A stretch of DNA of 7,197 nt from Prevotella sp. UBA4341 (GCA_002393705.1 DGTH01000145.1:1-7197); one strand, 5' to 3'; positions 1 to 6,011 are shown, numbered from the stretch's first letter. Made by a program: numbers and translations. Notes: a model not told the origin generated them from the letters alone.

Positions 1-158
1 AACTCTGCGGGTTGGTTGCCATTTTCCTTCAAGTCAGTCACGTCCTGATACGGCAATACCTCGTCGAGAATCATGATGGCCCAGGCATAGCTATCCGCCT
101 TCCCCGAATTCTTCGGAGAAAGTCTGGTGTTGAAATATATAAAACCATTCCTGTCCAT
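1..158 (-). CDS. Unrecognised protein, N-terminal part (runs off the left edge)
   Basis: The minus strand is open from an ATG at 158 to the window edge, giving 52 codons that begin MDRNGFIYFNTRLSPKNSGK. The only in-frame ATG after the upstream stop (TAA at 188-186) is this one, so the start is well constrained. The leader is A-rich with a purine tract (AAAAGGAAA) about 26 bases upstream. The visible part is soluble, with no signal peptide or membrane segment. It lies 105 bases downstream of the XRE regulator on the same strand, so the two may be co-transcribed and this may be a target or partner of that regulator. I do not recognise the family. In Bacteroidota such small regulators often precede restriction-modification or other accessory genes, but nothing in these 52 residues shows that. 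The overlapping plus-strand frame (12-194) is less protein-like. Confidence 0.5.
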   Translation of the reverse strand, partial: MDRNGFIYFNTRLSPKNSGKADSYAWAIMILDEVLPYQDVTDLKENGNQPAE

Positions 159-218
159 GTTGTTATTGCTTTGTTCTGTTTCCTTTTATGTTAAAACTTA
201 ACTCGTCTTCATTCTCAT

Positions 219-243
219 GTTAAAGAATCCGGATCTTTTTAAC
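219..243. repeat. Near-perfect palindrome between the regulator and its downstream gene
   Basis: The arms GTTAAAGAATCC and GGATCTTTTTAAC are reverse complements apart from one or two bases, and meet at a perfect 8-base core ATCCGGAT (227-234). The word TTAACTCGT also occurs twice as a direct repeat, at 198-206 and 239-247, the second overlapping the right arm. There is no T-run after the hairpin in either direction, so it is not a classical Rho-independent terminator. A protein-binding operator, possibly for the adjacent XRE regulator, or an RNA hairpin in a joint transcript, are the plausible readings; both are inference. Confidence 0.45.
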
Positions 244-263
244 TCGTACTTCTTTACGTGTTA

Positions 264-575
264 TCATTTCACAATTTCATTAACATGAACAGATTCTATC
301 ACCTCTGCTGGTTCTGTTGCTTTATACTGGCCAAAATCGATGAAGAGATTCATCAGGCGGGTGTTGATATGATTGAATTCTTCCTGTCTCACCAATTCCT
401 GCATAGGCACTTCAAGCGCATTGGCTATTGCAATGAGAGCTTCAAGGCTGGGTTGGGTGGTATTGGTGACCCATTTGGACACTGTAGCAGGATCCTTGCC
501 GAGTTTGTCGGACAGCCACTTATTGTTAAGGTCATGTTCGGCCAAAACGATTCTTATCCGATTTAATTTTGCCAT
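264..575 (-). CDS. XRE/Cro-C1-family helix-turn-helix transcriptional regulator
   Basis: This 103-residue protein has a Cro/C1-type helix-turn-helix domain over about residues 5-63. The helix-turn-helix core is around residues 18-37 (NKWLSDKLGKDPATVSKWVT), followed by the usual QPSLEALIAIANALEVPMQELV scaffold helices at 41-62. The remaining 40 residues are a short acidic and hydrophobic tail of unknown role, perhaps for dimerisation. It is a cytoplasmic DNA-binding protein. The start at 575 fits a TATCTTTG promoter element 24 bases upstream. The gene is less GC-rich than the transporter genes to the right, which fits an accessory gene. Small single-domain XRE proteins of this type commonly accompany restriction-modification, toxin-antitoxin or mobile genes in Bacteroidota; the partner here is the unrecognised gene at the left edge. 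The family call is firm, the target unknown. Confidence 0.9.
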   Translation of the reverse strand: MAKLNRIRIVLAEHDLNNKWLSDKLGKDPATVSKWVTNTTQPSLEALIAIANALEVPMQELVRQEEFNHINTRLMNLFIDFGQYKATEPAEVIESVHVNEIVK

Positions 576-598
576 GATAGATTTCTCTTATTTGAGGG

Positions 599-606
599 CA
601 AAGATA
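599..606 (-). promoter_or_regulatory. Bacteroidota -7 promoter element for the XRE regulator
   Basis: Read on the minus strand this is TATCTTTG, a perfect match to the Bacteroidota sigma-ABfr -7 consensus TAnnTTTG. It sits 23 bases before the ATG at 575, predicting a very short leader. No convincing -33 TTTG is visible at the usual distance; the upstream DNA is simply AT-rich. Confidence 0.65.
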
Positions 607-723
607 CAAAAATTTATTCATAATTCAGCGTAATATACTTAATTTTTATCGTTTGTAGTGAAAATTTGATTATTCTATCAAGTATTTGGCATCATTGCTG
701 GCACAAACCTCTCCGAGCATAAT

Positions 724-756
724 CTAATTTGCTGGTAATTACGCGTACAAAATTAG
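724..756. repeat. Weak AT-rich inverted repeat with nested small palindromes
   Basis: CTAATTT (724-730) and AAATTAG (750-756) are perfect 7-base inverted arms around a 19-base loop. The loop contains GTAATTAC (735-742) overlapping ACGCGT (741-746), both perfect palindromes. A run CTTTTTT follows at 757-763. It could act as a weak terminator or protein site, but the AT-rich stem would be unstable and no gene ends nearby on the plus strand. Confidence 0.2.
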
Positions 757-824
757 CTTTTTTCCCACGAAATAACGAAGGAAAAACGTCTTTTCTGCAA
801 ACTACAATCACTTTTATGCCTTTT

Positions 825-845
825 TCTTCACTTTTGACCTTTGAC
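825..845 (-). repeat. Heptad array, divergent copy (minus strand)
   Basis: Read on the minus strand from 845 this is three consecutive 7-base units: GTCAAAG, GTCAAAA, GTGAAGA. The last is identical to the unit that forms the stop-codon arrays at 2800-2820 and 5994-6021. It abuts the long inverted-repeat copy at 845-919. The outer two units differ from the consensus, so membership of the same family is likely rather than certain. Confidence 0.4.
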
Positions 846-919
846 TGTTAGCGGTTACCGGATTACGACCTTCGAGTGATTCAAATCGAAAATCGAAAAT
901 CCGTAAATCCGTAAATCCT
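845..919 (+). repeat. Long intergenic repeat, copy A (left arm of inverted pair)
   Basis: This 75-base stretch is the reverse complement of 2818-2885, with three substitutions and a 7-base insertion (a second AAAATCG) in this copy. It contains a 2.5-fold ATCCGTAA tandem (899-918) and a short hairpin TTCGA (871-875) / TCGAA (886-890). It lies in the spacer before the antiporter gene, outside any coding sequence. It looks like one member of a dispersed intergenic repeat family. Confidence 0.85.
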
Positions 920-954
920 CTTCTCTTTTTGGTCCTTTGTGGTGGTTTGGAGTT

Positions 955-991
955 TCAAAATATGCAAAAAGGGTCTCAAAATATGCAAAAA
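955..991 (+). repeat. 16-base direct repeat with 21-base period upstream of the antiporter promoter
   Basis: TCAAAATATGCAAAAA occurs exactly twice, at 955-970 and 976-991, separated by GGGTC. The start-to-start period of 21 bases is two DNA helical turns, so a protein bound to each copy would sit on the same DNA face. It lies about 57 bases upstream of the antiporter -7 element. A tandem operator or activator site is one reading; a fragment of a dispersed intergenic repeat is the other. Confidence 0.6.
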
Positions 992-1047
992 CTTCGGTTT
1001 TCATCGCTTTTAAGTGCCTCGAGTGCTTATTTTATATAAATTTTGTT

Positions 1048-1055
1048 TATCTTTG
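1048..1055 (+). promoter_or_regulatory. Bacteroidota -7 promoter element for the antiporter gene
   Basis: TATCTTTG matches the TAnnTTTG consensus exactly. It lies 34 bases before the ATG at 1090, predicting a leader of under 30 bases. A clear -33 TTTG is not visible. The next base is also C, as at the divergent promoter of the regulator (599-606). Confidence 0.65.
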
Positions 1056-1089
1056 CACAAGTTTATATTGTACTGAAACTTTTTAGCGT

Positions 1090-2817
1090 ATGTCACAACT
1101 CGAACCCCTGATAGCAGATCTTGCGCTTATCCTCATTTGTGCCGGCGCAATGACGCTTCTTTTCAAAAGCCTCGAACAGCCTATAGTCCTTGGCTATATC
1201 GTTGCAGGTTTTCTGGCTTCACCCAACATGCCCTACATGCCCAGCGTTACAGACATGCACGGCATCCACGTCTGGAGCGAGATAGGCGTCATCTTCCTGC
1301 TTTTTGCCCTTGGCTTGGAGTTTTCGTTTAAAAAGATTCTCAAGATGGGTGCTGCGCCCATCATTGCCGCCGTCTGCATCATTCTCTCGATGATGTATGT
1401 CGGAGCCTGCACGGGCGAGCTCTTCGGCTGGAGCCAGATGGACTGCATCTATCTTGGCGGTATGCTTGCCATGTCCTCGACGACCATCATCTTCAAGGCC
1501 TTCGACGACATGGGCCTGCGGCAGCAGCGCTTTGCCAGCATGGTGCTCAGCGTGCTCATCATCGAGGACATTCTGGCCATTGTGCTCATGGTGATGCTCT
1601 CCACGCTGGCCGTCAGCAAGGAGTTCGAAGGCACGCAGATGCTTAACTCCATCCTGACGCTGGGCCTCTATCTCGTATTGTGGTTTACCGTGGGACTCTA
1701 CTTCATTCCGTTGGCGCTGCGCAAGCTGAAGCCCCTAATGAACGACGAGACGCTGCTCATCACGGCTTTGGCCCTCTGCTTCGGCATGGTGGCGGCCGCG
1801 TCGGCCGCCGGCTTCTCGGCCGCCTTCGGCGCTTTCGTTATGGGCAGCATCCTGGCTGAGACCGTCGAGGCCGAGCAGATAGAGCACCTCGTGGCTCCCG
1901 TGAAGAACCTCTTCGGAGCCATCTTCTTCGTCTCGGTAGGCATGATGGTCGATGCGGCGCTCATCGTTGAGTACATCGTGCCCATCCTGAGCATCATAGC
2001 CGCCGTCATGCTGGGCCAGACCATCCTGAGTACCTGTGGATTCCTGCTTTCCGGCCAGTCGCTGAAGACCTCCATGCAGTGTTCTTTCTCGCTGACGCAG
2101 ATTGGCGAGTTTGCCTTCATCCTGGCTACTCTGGGCACGTCGCTCCACGTGACCAGCGATTTCCTTTACCCCATCGTCGTGGCCGTCTCGGTGTTCACGA
2201 CGTTCACCACGCCCTACATGATACGTCTTGCAGAGCCAGCCTACAACCTGGTGGCACGCCTCTTGCCCGCCAAGTGGATACTCCGTCTAGAGCGCATCAA
2301 GAACGAGGAGGACGAGCAGGCACCCGACGAGCTGCAGCAGCTCTATAACAAGTGTTTCAAGCACTTCGTCTTCAACATGCTTATCAACGTCGTGCTCTGC
2401 ATAGCCATTATGTCGCTCATGCTCTACTACGGCGAACCGCTCATTGCCAGCCTGCTGCCTCAGGAGTGGGTTCACCCCGTCACGGCACTCGTAGCCCTCG
2501 TGCTCTGCCTGCCATTCCTGTGGATGATGCTCAAGGCAGGAGGCGACACTCCTGAAGTCAACAAGCTCTGGTACAGCGGGCCCCGCTGGCGTGTTCGTCT
2601 GACGGCCTACGGCCTTTTGCGCATTTTCATCACGGCAGTCTTCGTCAGCTACTTTGTCGATTATGCCATGCCTTGGAGCAGCTGGCTCGGCATGTTTGCC
2701 CTCGTAGCCATCCTGGCACTCATCTACTTCTCGAGGCGCTTAGAGAAGCAAGGCGAGAAGCTGGCTAAGACCTTTACCGACAACCTGAACAGCAGGGAAG
2801 CGAAGAGTGAAGAGTGA
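1090..2817 (+). CDS. CPA2-family cation:proton antiporter (KefB/KefC-like membrane domain), no RCK domain
   Basis: This 575-residue inner-membrane protein carries a Na_H_Exchanger domain over about residues 8-385. It should exchange protons for K+ or Na+; the ion cannot be read from sequence. Visible family features are LGYIVAGFLASP (34-45), FLLFALGLEFSF (69-80), SSTTIIFKAFDDMG (129-142), an acidic pair E159-D160 in IIEDILAIVL where the ion-binding aspartate is expected, AFGAFVMGSILAE (245-257), FFVSVGMMVD (279-288) and SLTQIGEFAFILATLG (334-349). A charged linker (about 400-420) leads to roughly four more hydrophobic segments (426-447, 463-481, 507-524, 532-547). There is no Rossmann/TrkA_N signature. 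The final residues AKSEE and the TGA are encoded by a GTGAAGA heptad repeat. Homologues I recall from Bacteroides continue past the LNxRE motif (residues 566-570 here) into a C-terminal TrkA_C-type domain, so this copy may be truncated. It has its own promoter and is flanked by inverted repeats. Confidence 0.92.
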   Translation: MSQLEPLIADLALILICAGAMTLLFKSLEQPIVLGYIVAGFLASPNMPYMPSVTDMHGIHVWSEIGVIFLLFALGLEFSFKKILKMGAAPIIAAVCIILSMMYVGACTGELFGWSQMDCIYLGGMLAMSSTTIIFKAFDDMGLRQQRFASMVLSVLIIEDILAIVLMVMLSTLAVSKEFEGTQMLNSILTLGLYLVLWFTVGLYFIPLALRKLKPLMNDETLLITALALCFGMVAAASAAGFSAAFGAFVMGSILAETVEAEQIEHLVAPVKNLFGAIFFVSVGMMVDAALIVEYIVPILSIIAAVMLGQTILSTCGFLLSGQSLKTSMQCSFSLTQIGEFAFILATLGTSLHVTSDFLYPIVVAVSVFTTFTTPYMIRLAEPAYNLVARLLPAKWILRLERIKNEEDEQAPDELQQLYNKCFKHFVFNMLINVVLCIAIMSLMLYYGEPLIASLLPQEWVHPVTALVALVLCLPFLWMMLKAGGDTPEVNKLWYSGPRWRVRLTAYGLLRIFITAVFVSYFVDYAMPWSSWLGMFALVAILALIYFSRRLEKQGEKLAKTFTDNLNSREAKSEE

Positions 2818-2820
2818 AGG
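2800..2820 (+). repeat. GTGAAGA heptad array spanning the antiporter stop codon
   Basis: Three 7-base units, GCGAAGA-GTGAAGA-GTGAAGG, cover the last codons of the antiporter, its TGA (2815-2817) and the first spacer bases. It runs directly into the long repeat copy B. The reading phase is the same as in the array at the end of the adaptor gene, so both encode lysine-serine-glutamate-glutamate-stop. Confidence 0.8.
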
Positions 2821-2885
2821 ATTTACGGATTTACGGATTTTCGATTTGAATCACTCGAAGGTTGTAATCCGTTAACTGCTAACAG
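2818..2885 (-). repeat. Long intergenic repeat, copy B (right arm of inverted pair)
   Basis: These 68 bases are the inverted counterpart of 845-919, matching at all but three positions apart from a 7-base gap. They fill most of the 94-base spacer between the antiporter and the PAP2 gene. The tandem ATTTACGG and the hairpin arms TTCGA (2840-2844) / TCGAA (2855-2859) are kept. TCGATTTG at 2841-2848 is one base off the TAnnTTTG -7 consensus in the plus direction, so this copy could carry a weak promoter for the PAP2 gene; that is speculative. No strong terminator is seen after the antiporter. Confidence 0.85.
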
Positions 2886-2911
2886 ACAATTAAATCGAAA
2901 ATAAAAAAGTT

Positions 2912-4834
2912 ATGAAAATCAGACATCTAATTACGCTCATGGCACTGGTCCTGACCATTCAGACCAATGCCAACGGCTCGCCCGAAGGAACTTCGATTGG
3001 CGAGTTCTATCGTAACATGGAGCCCTTGAAGCTCGAAGTACCCGAAATGAAAGCCACGTTGGAGGGTGCCGACTTTGGTCGTCACACAACGCTCGACGTA
3101 CAGCTGACAACGCTCGATGCTCCGCTGACAACGCTCGACGCTGACCTGTTGGCAACAACCGACAAATGGAAGCCGGACCTCAGCTTCTTCAAGCAGCGTA
3201 CCAACCCGGGCGTGAAGCCCTACAAGTTCATGGACGACATGACCTTCGTTGGCATTCCCCTGTTCGTGGCCGGCTGGGCCATCAAGAGTGACAAGGCCAT
3301 GTTCCGCGTCAACCAAAAAGCCGAGAAGGGCGGCAAGAGTAACACCCAGCTGCTGACCGACTTCAAGACCGGTATCGATGACTATACGCAGTTCTTCGGC
3401 CCCGCCATGGTGGTGGGACTGAAACTGGGCGGCTACGAGGGACGCAGTGACTGGCCGCGCCTGCTGGCCAGTGCGGGTATGTCGTATGCCATCATGGCCG
3501 GTTTCGTCAACGTCATCAAGCACACCGCCAAGGAGATGCGCCCTGACGGCTCTACGGCTAACTCGTGGCCTTCGGGTCACACCGCCACAGCCTTCGTGGG
3601 TGCCTCGCTGCTGCACAAGGAGTACGGTCTGACGCGTTCGCCCTGGTGGTCGGTGGCCGGCTATGGCGTGGCAACGGCTACGGGTGTGATGCGTGTGCTC
3701 AACAACCGTCACTGGATCAGCGACGTCATGTCGGGCGCCGGCATCGGTATCATGTCCACCGAGCTGGGCTATGCCCTCTGCGACCTGATGTTCAAGGGTA
3801 AGGGGCTGTTGCGCAACGACATGGTGCTCGACAACACGAATCCTTCGTTCTTCAGCATCTCCATGGGTTTGGGACTTGGCGGAAAGGACCTCGAATTCGA
3901 AGACCAGGGTGAGACGGTGGGCCTCAAGTTCCGTGCCGCCACGGTGGTCGATGCCGAGGGTGCCTACTTCTTTAATAAGTACGTGGGCGTGGGCGGCCGC
4001 CTCAGAGTCAGGGCACAGTCGGTCAAGGACTTCGGCGACTTTGCCAACTATGTGGCCATTGAGCCCATTGACGCCTGGGAGGATCTGCAGCCCTACTATG
4101 AGGCAGCCTATCCTGGCGACTATGGCTCCTCTCCCAGCGATAACTTTGACACCTATCTGGACAAGGTGGGCTTTCAGTCACAGACAGACGAAGCCTGGAA
4201 TGCCAACTCCCCCGTCACCAACATCAATGGCATCGTGAAGAGCGACCACATCACCGAGTTCACCGGCAGCGTCGGCGTCTATTTCAACCTGCCGCTCAGC
4301 GACCACTTCTCCCTGGGCACCAAGGCACTCATCGGACGCTCCATCACCCAGGAGCTTGACATTGACGGCCATGCCGAGGGTAACATGAAGGACATCAGCT
4401 ACACGATGGGACTTGACAACCGTCCGGGCCATAAGGACGCTAACGGCGACCCCACCGTATCGCTCAACGACCTGATGTACCCCAACAACACGGGTGAGAA
4501 ATGGACCGACGACTGGGAGTACCTCACCATCGGAGCCAAGTCATCTACTTCGTTTGGCACGGGCATCTCGCTCACCTATCGCTACAAGTCCAACTTCTCC
4601 TGGCGTCTCTTCTGCGACTACGACTACACCCGTAAGGACTTCACGGCTACGTACGACCCCTTCCACTTCGTGCAGAAGGGCACGACCTCAGGTGCTGCCT
4701 ACTTGATGGATCTGGCCAAGCAGTTTTCGACTGACGAATACGCCGACGGTCTGGGTCTGCAGGCCAGGGAGTACAAGACCCGCAAGCACATGAACTACGT
4801 GACGCTGGGTCTGTCGTTCCTGGTGAATCTGTAG
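2912..4834 (+). CDS. PAP2-superfamily phosphatase with C-terminal beta-rich (outer-membrane barrel-like) domain
   Basis: This 640-residue protein starts with a signal peptide (hydrophobic residues about 6-20). Next come a threonine-leucine-aspartate heptapeptide repeat (59-79) and a PAP2 acid phosphatase domain over about 105-295. All three catalytic motifs are present: K203-x6-R210-P211, P220-S221-G222-H223, and R261-x5-H267-x3-D271, the last with methionine instead of the usual serine before the arginine. Hydrophobic segments around 112-124, 183-201, 246-260 and 272-290 fit the PAP2 core. Residues about 310-640 alternate polar and hydrophobic or aromatic residues (for example SISMGLGLG, GSVGVYFNL, ISLTYRYKSNFSWRLFCDYDY) and end in YVTLGLSFLVNL. 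This resembles an outer-membrane beta-barrel or a large beta-domain. The PAP2 part probably removes a phosphate from a lipid (lipid A, undecaprenyl pyrophosphate or a phospholipid) on the periplasmic side. The substrate and barrel placement are inference. Typical single-domain PAP2 enzymes are about 200-250 residues. Confidence 0.88.
   Translation: MKIRHLITLMALVLTIQTNANGSPEGTSIGEFYRNMEPLKLEVPEMKATLEGADFGRHTTLDVQLTTLDAPLTTLDADLLATTDKWKPDLSFFKQRTNPGVKPYKFMDDMTFVGIPLFVAGWAIKSDKAMFRVNQKAEKGGKSNTQLLTDFKTGIDDYTQFFGPAMVVGLKLGGYEGRSDWPRLLASAGMSYAIMAGFVNVIKHTAKEMRPDGSTANSWPSGHTATAFVGASLLHKEYGLTRSPWWSVAGYGVATATGVMRVLNNRHWISDVMSGAGIGIMSTELGYALCDLMFKGKGLLRNDMVLDNTNPSFFSISMGLGLGGKDLEFEDQGETVGLKFRAATVVDAEGAYFFNKYVGVGGRLRVRAQSVKDFGDFANYVAIEPIDAWEDLQPYYEAAYPGDYGSSPSDNFDTYLDKVGFQSQTDEAWNANSPVTNINGIVKSDHITEFTGSVGVYFNLPLSDHFSLGTKALIGRSITQELDIDGHAEGNMKDISYTMGLDNRPGHKDANGDPTVSLNDLMYPNNTGEKWTDDWEYLTIGAKSSTSFGTGISLTYRYKSNFSWRLFCDYDYTRKDFTATYDPFHFVQKGTTSGAAYLMDLAKQFSTDEYADGLGLQAREYKTRKHMNYVTLGLSFLVNL
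3086..3148 (+). repeat. Three in-frame 21-base repeats encoding TTLDxxL
   Basis: Three tandem 21-base units, each starting ACAACGCTCGA, encode TTLDVQL, TTLDAPL and TTLDADL (residues 59-79). They differ at the DNA level mainly in the last third of the unit. The tract lies between the signal peptide and the PAP2 domain, so it is probably a spacer. Because the unit is a multiple of three, copy-number change by slippage would keep the frame. Confidence 0.85.
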
Positions 4835-4892
4835 GAATGAAAGATGAAAAAACTAAAGATTAAACATTAAATATTAAGATTAAGAAATTAAG
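4835..4892 (+). other. Very AT-rich spacer and leader before the efflux operon
   Basis: These 58 bases are almost only A, T and G, and consist of iterated words such as GATTAA, CATTAA, TATTAA and AATTAAG. No TAnnTTTG promoter octamer and no hairpin terminator are seen. The adaptor gene may therefore be transcribed through from the PAP2 gene, or use an unrecognised promoter. The A-rich, unstructured leader is typical of translation starts in Bacteroidota. Confidence 0.5.
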
Positions 4893-6011
4893 ATGAAAAC
4901 AACTAAATGGATTCTGATGCTGAGCGTAGGGCTGGCATCATGCACACCCGAGTTGCCAAAGCAAATCAATTCATCGTTCGAAACGATGACAGTAAAAAAG
5001 ACCGATATTGAGCTTCCTTATAAGTTCAGTGCCAGAATGAAAGGCCAGAACGACGTGACCATTACGCCGCAGGTAAGCGGTCAGCTGATGAGGATTGCCG
5101 TCAGCGAGGGTCAGTTAGTGAAGAAGGGACAGGTGCTCTTTGCCATTGACGCGCGCAATGCCCAGTTGGAGTTAGAGGCTGCACAGGCCAATCTGCAGGC
5201 GGCTTTGGCCCAGGAGAACTCGGCCAAGCTGGAGTACGAGTCTAACAAGAACCTGTTTGACAAGAAAATTGTGAGCAGCTACATGCTCAACAATAGTCAG
5301 AACTCTTATAAGCAGGCTCAGGCTGCTGTGGCTCAGGCCCGCGCTGCCGTCAACCGTGCCAAGGTGAACCTCGGCTTCTGCACCATTACGGCTCCCGTAT
5401 CGGGCGTGATAGGTGAGATTCCCGTACGTGTCGGCGACCAGGTGTCACCCATGACCGAGCTGACCATGGTGAGCGGTAACACGTCGATGTTTGCTGAGTT
5501 CTCCGTGACGGAGGCCATCGTCGAGGCGATGGTGCAGTCGGGCATGAAGGCAGACGACGTCAACAAGTACATTGCCAACCTGCCCGATGCAACGTTCATC
5601 ATGAAGAACGGCACGGAGTACCCGCACAAGGGCCGCGTGGTCAGTCTGACGGGTGTGGTCAACGATGCTACGGGTTCGCTGACTGCCAAGGTGTCGTTCC
5701 CCAACCCCGAGGGTCATCTCTACTCTGGCATTCAGGGCACCATCGTGATGCCTTTTGCTGAGAAGAATGTCATCATCATTCCCCAGTACTCCGTGGTACG
5801 CCTGCAGGACAAGTCGGTGGTGTATAAGGTGAAGGCCGACAGCACGGCAACGGCCATCGACGTAACGACCGAGGACACTGGCAACGGTAAGGAATTCATC
5901 GTGACCAGCGGACTGAGCGAGGGTGACGTGATTGTGGCTAACGGTGCGAATAACGTGGCCGAGGGACAGAAGGTGCTGTTCCCTGCGGAGGAAGTGAAAA
6001 GTGAAGAGTGA
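4893..6011 (+). CDS. RND efflux periplasmic adaptor subunit (AcrA/MexA-type membrane fusion lipoprotein)
   Basis: This 372-residue protein is the periplasmic adaptor joining an RND pump to an outer-membrane channel. A lipoprotein signal ends in the lipobox L14-A15-S16-C17, which also fixes the start. The first lipoyl half is at about 55-87 (VSGQLMRIAVSEGQLVKKGQ). An alpha-helical hairpin rich in alanine, glutamine and glutamate spans about 88-157. The second lipoyl half is at about 164-184 (TITAPVSGVIGEIPVRVGDQ), and a beta-barrel and membrane-proximal domain fill about 190-360. Length and order fit the HlyD_D23/AcrA family. The AcrB-type pump gene follows after 25 bases, so the two are surely one operon. 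The final codons for VKSEE and the TGA are made from a GTGAAGA heptad array, as in the unrelated antiporter gene. The exported substrates cannot be predicted, and no local TetR or MarR regulator is present in the window. Confidence 0.95.
   Translation: MKTTKWILMLSVGLASCTPELPKQINSSFETMTVKKTDIELPYKFSARMKGQNDVTITPQVSGQLMRIAVSEGQLVKKGQVLFAIDARNAQLELEAAQANLQAALAQENSAKLEYESNKNLFDKKIVSSYMLNNSQNSYKQAQAAVAQARAAVNRAKVNLGFCTITAPVSGVIGEIPVRVGDQVSPMTELTMVSGNTSMFAEFSVTEAIVEAMVQSGMKADDVNKYIANLPDATFIMKNGTEYPHKGRVVSLTGVVNDATGSLTAKVSFPNPEGHLYSGIQGTIVMPFAEKNVIIIPQYSVVRLQDKSVVYKVKADSTATAIDVTTEDTGNGKEFIVTSGLSEGDVIVANGANNVAEGQKVLFPAEEVKSEE

Larger units (their letters stand above)
576..1089. other. Long AT-rich intergenic region with divergent promoters and repeats
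   Basis: No believable gene is seen on either strand in these 514 bases. From left to right it holds the minus-strand promoter (599-606), an AT-rich stretch with a possible weak stem (724-730 with 750-756), a heptad-like array (825-845), one arm of a long inverted repeat (845-919), a 16-base direct repeat (955-991) and the plus-strand antiporter promoter (1048-1055). The two outward-facing promoters carry the same octamer. Confidence 0.7.

Noticed and set aside
12..194. 60-codon plus-strand open frame at the left edge
   Set aside because: The opposite strand is open to the edge, has a sensible start and lies in line with the regulator, so this frame is more likely a shadow.
258..633. Two plus-strand frames (258-566 and 373-633) over the regulator
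   Set aside because: The minus strand encodes a clear helix-turn-helix protein with a promoter; these frames are cysteine-rich or serine/leucine-rich antisense products.
780..1000. CRISPR-like array in the spacer
   Set aside because: The repeats are few, short or directly adjacent, with no regular unique spacers and no cas genes.
1698..2148. Two overlapping minus-strand open frames inside the antiporter
   Set aside because: Both are antisense to well-conserved transmembrane segments and resemble no family.
2800..2820. KSEE tail as a functional targeting or degradation tag
   Set aside because: Both tails are explained by the DNA repeat at the stop codon, which is simpler than a protein-level signal shared by a membrane antiporter and a periplasmic lipoprotein.
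845..2885. Invertible promoter (phase-variation switch) for the antiporter
   Set aside because: The promoter and whole gene both lie between the arms and would flip together, so inversion would not act as a simple on/off switch; no invertase gene is present in the window.
2927..3712. Long open frame (261 codons) on the minus strand inside the PAP2 gene
   Set aside because: It lies wholly opposite a gene with intact catalytic motifs, and its composition (many histidines, arginines and valines) is that of a shadow frame in GC-rich DNA.
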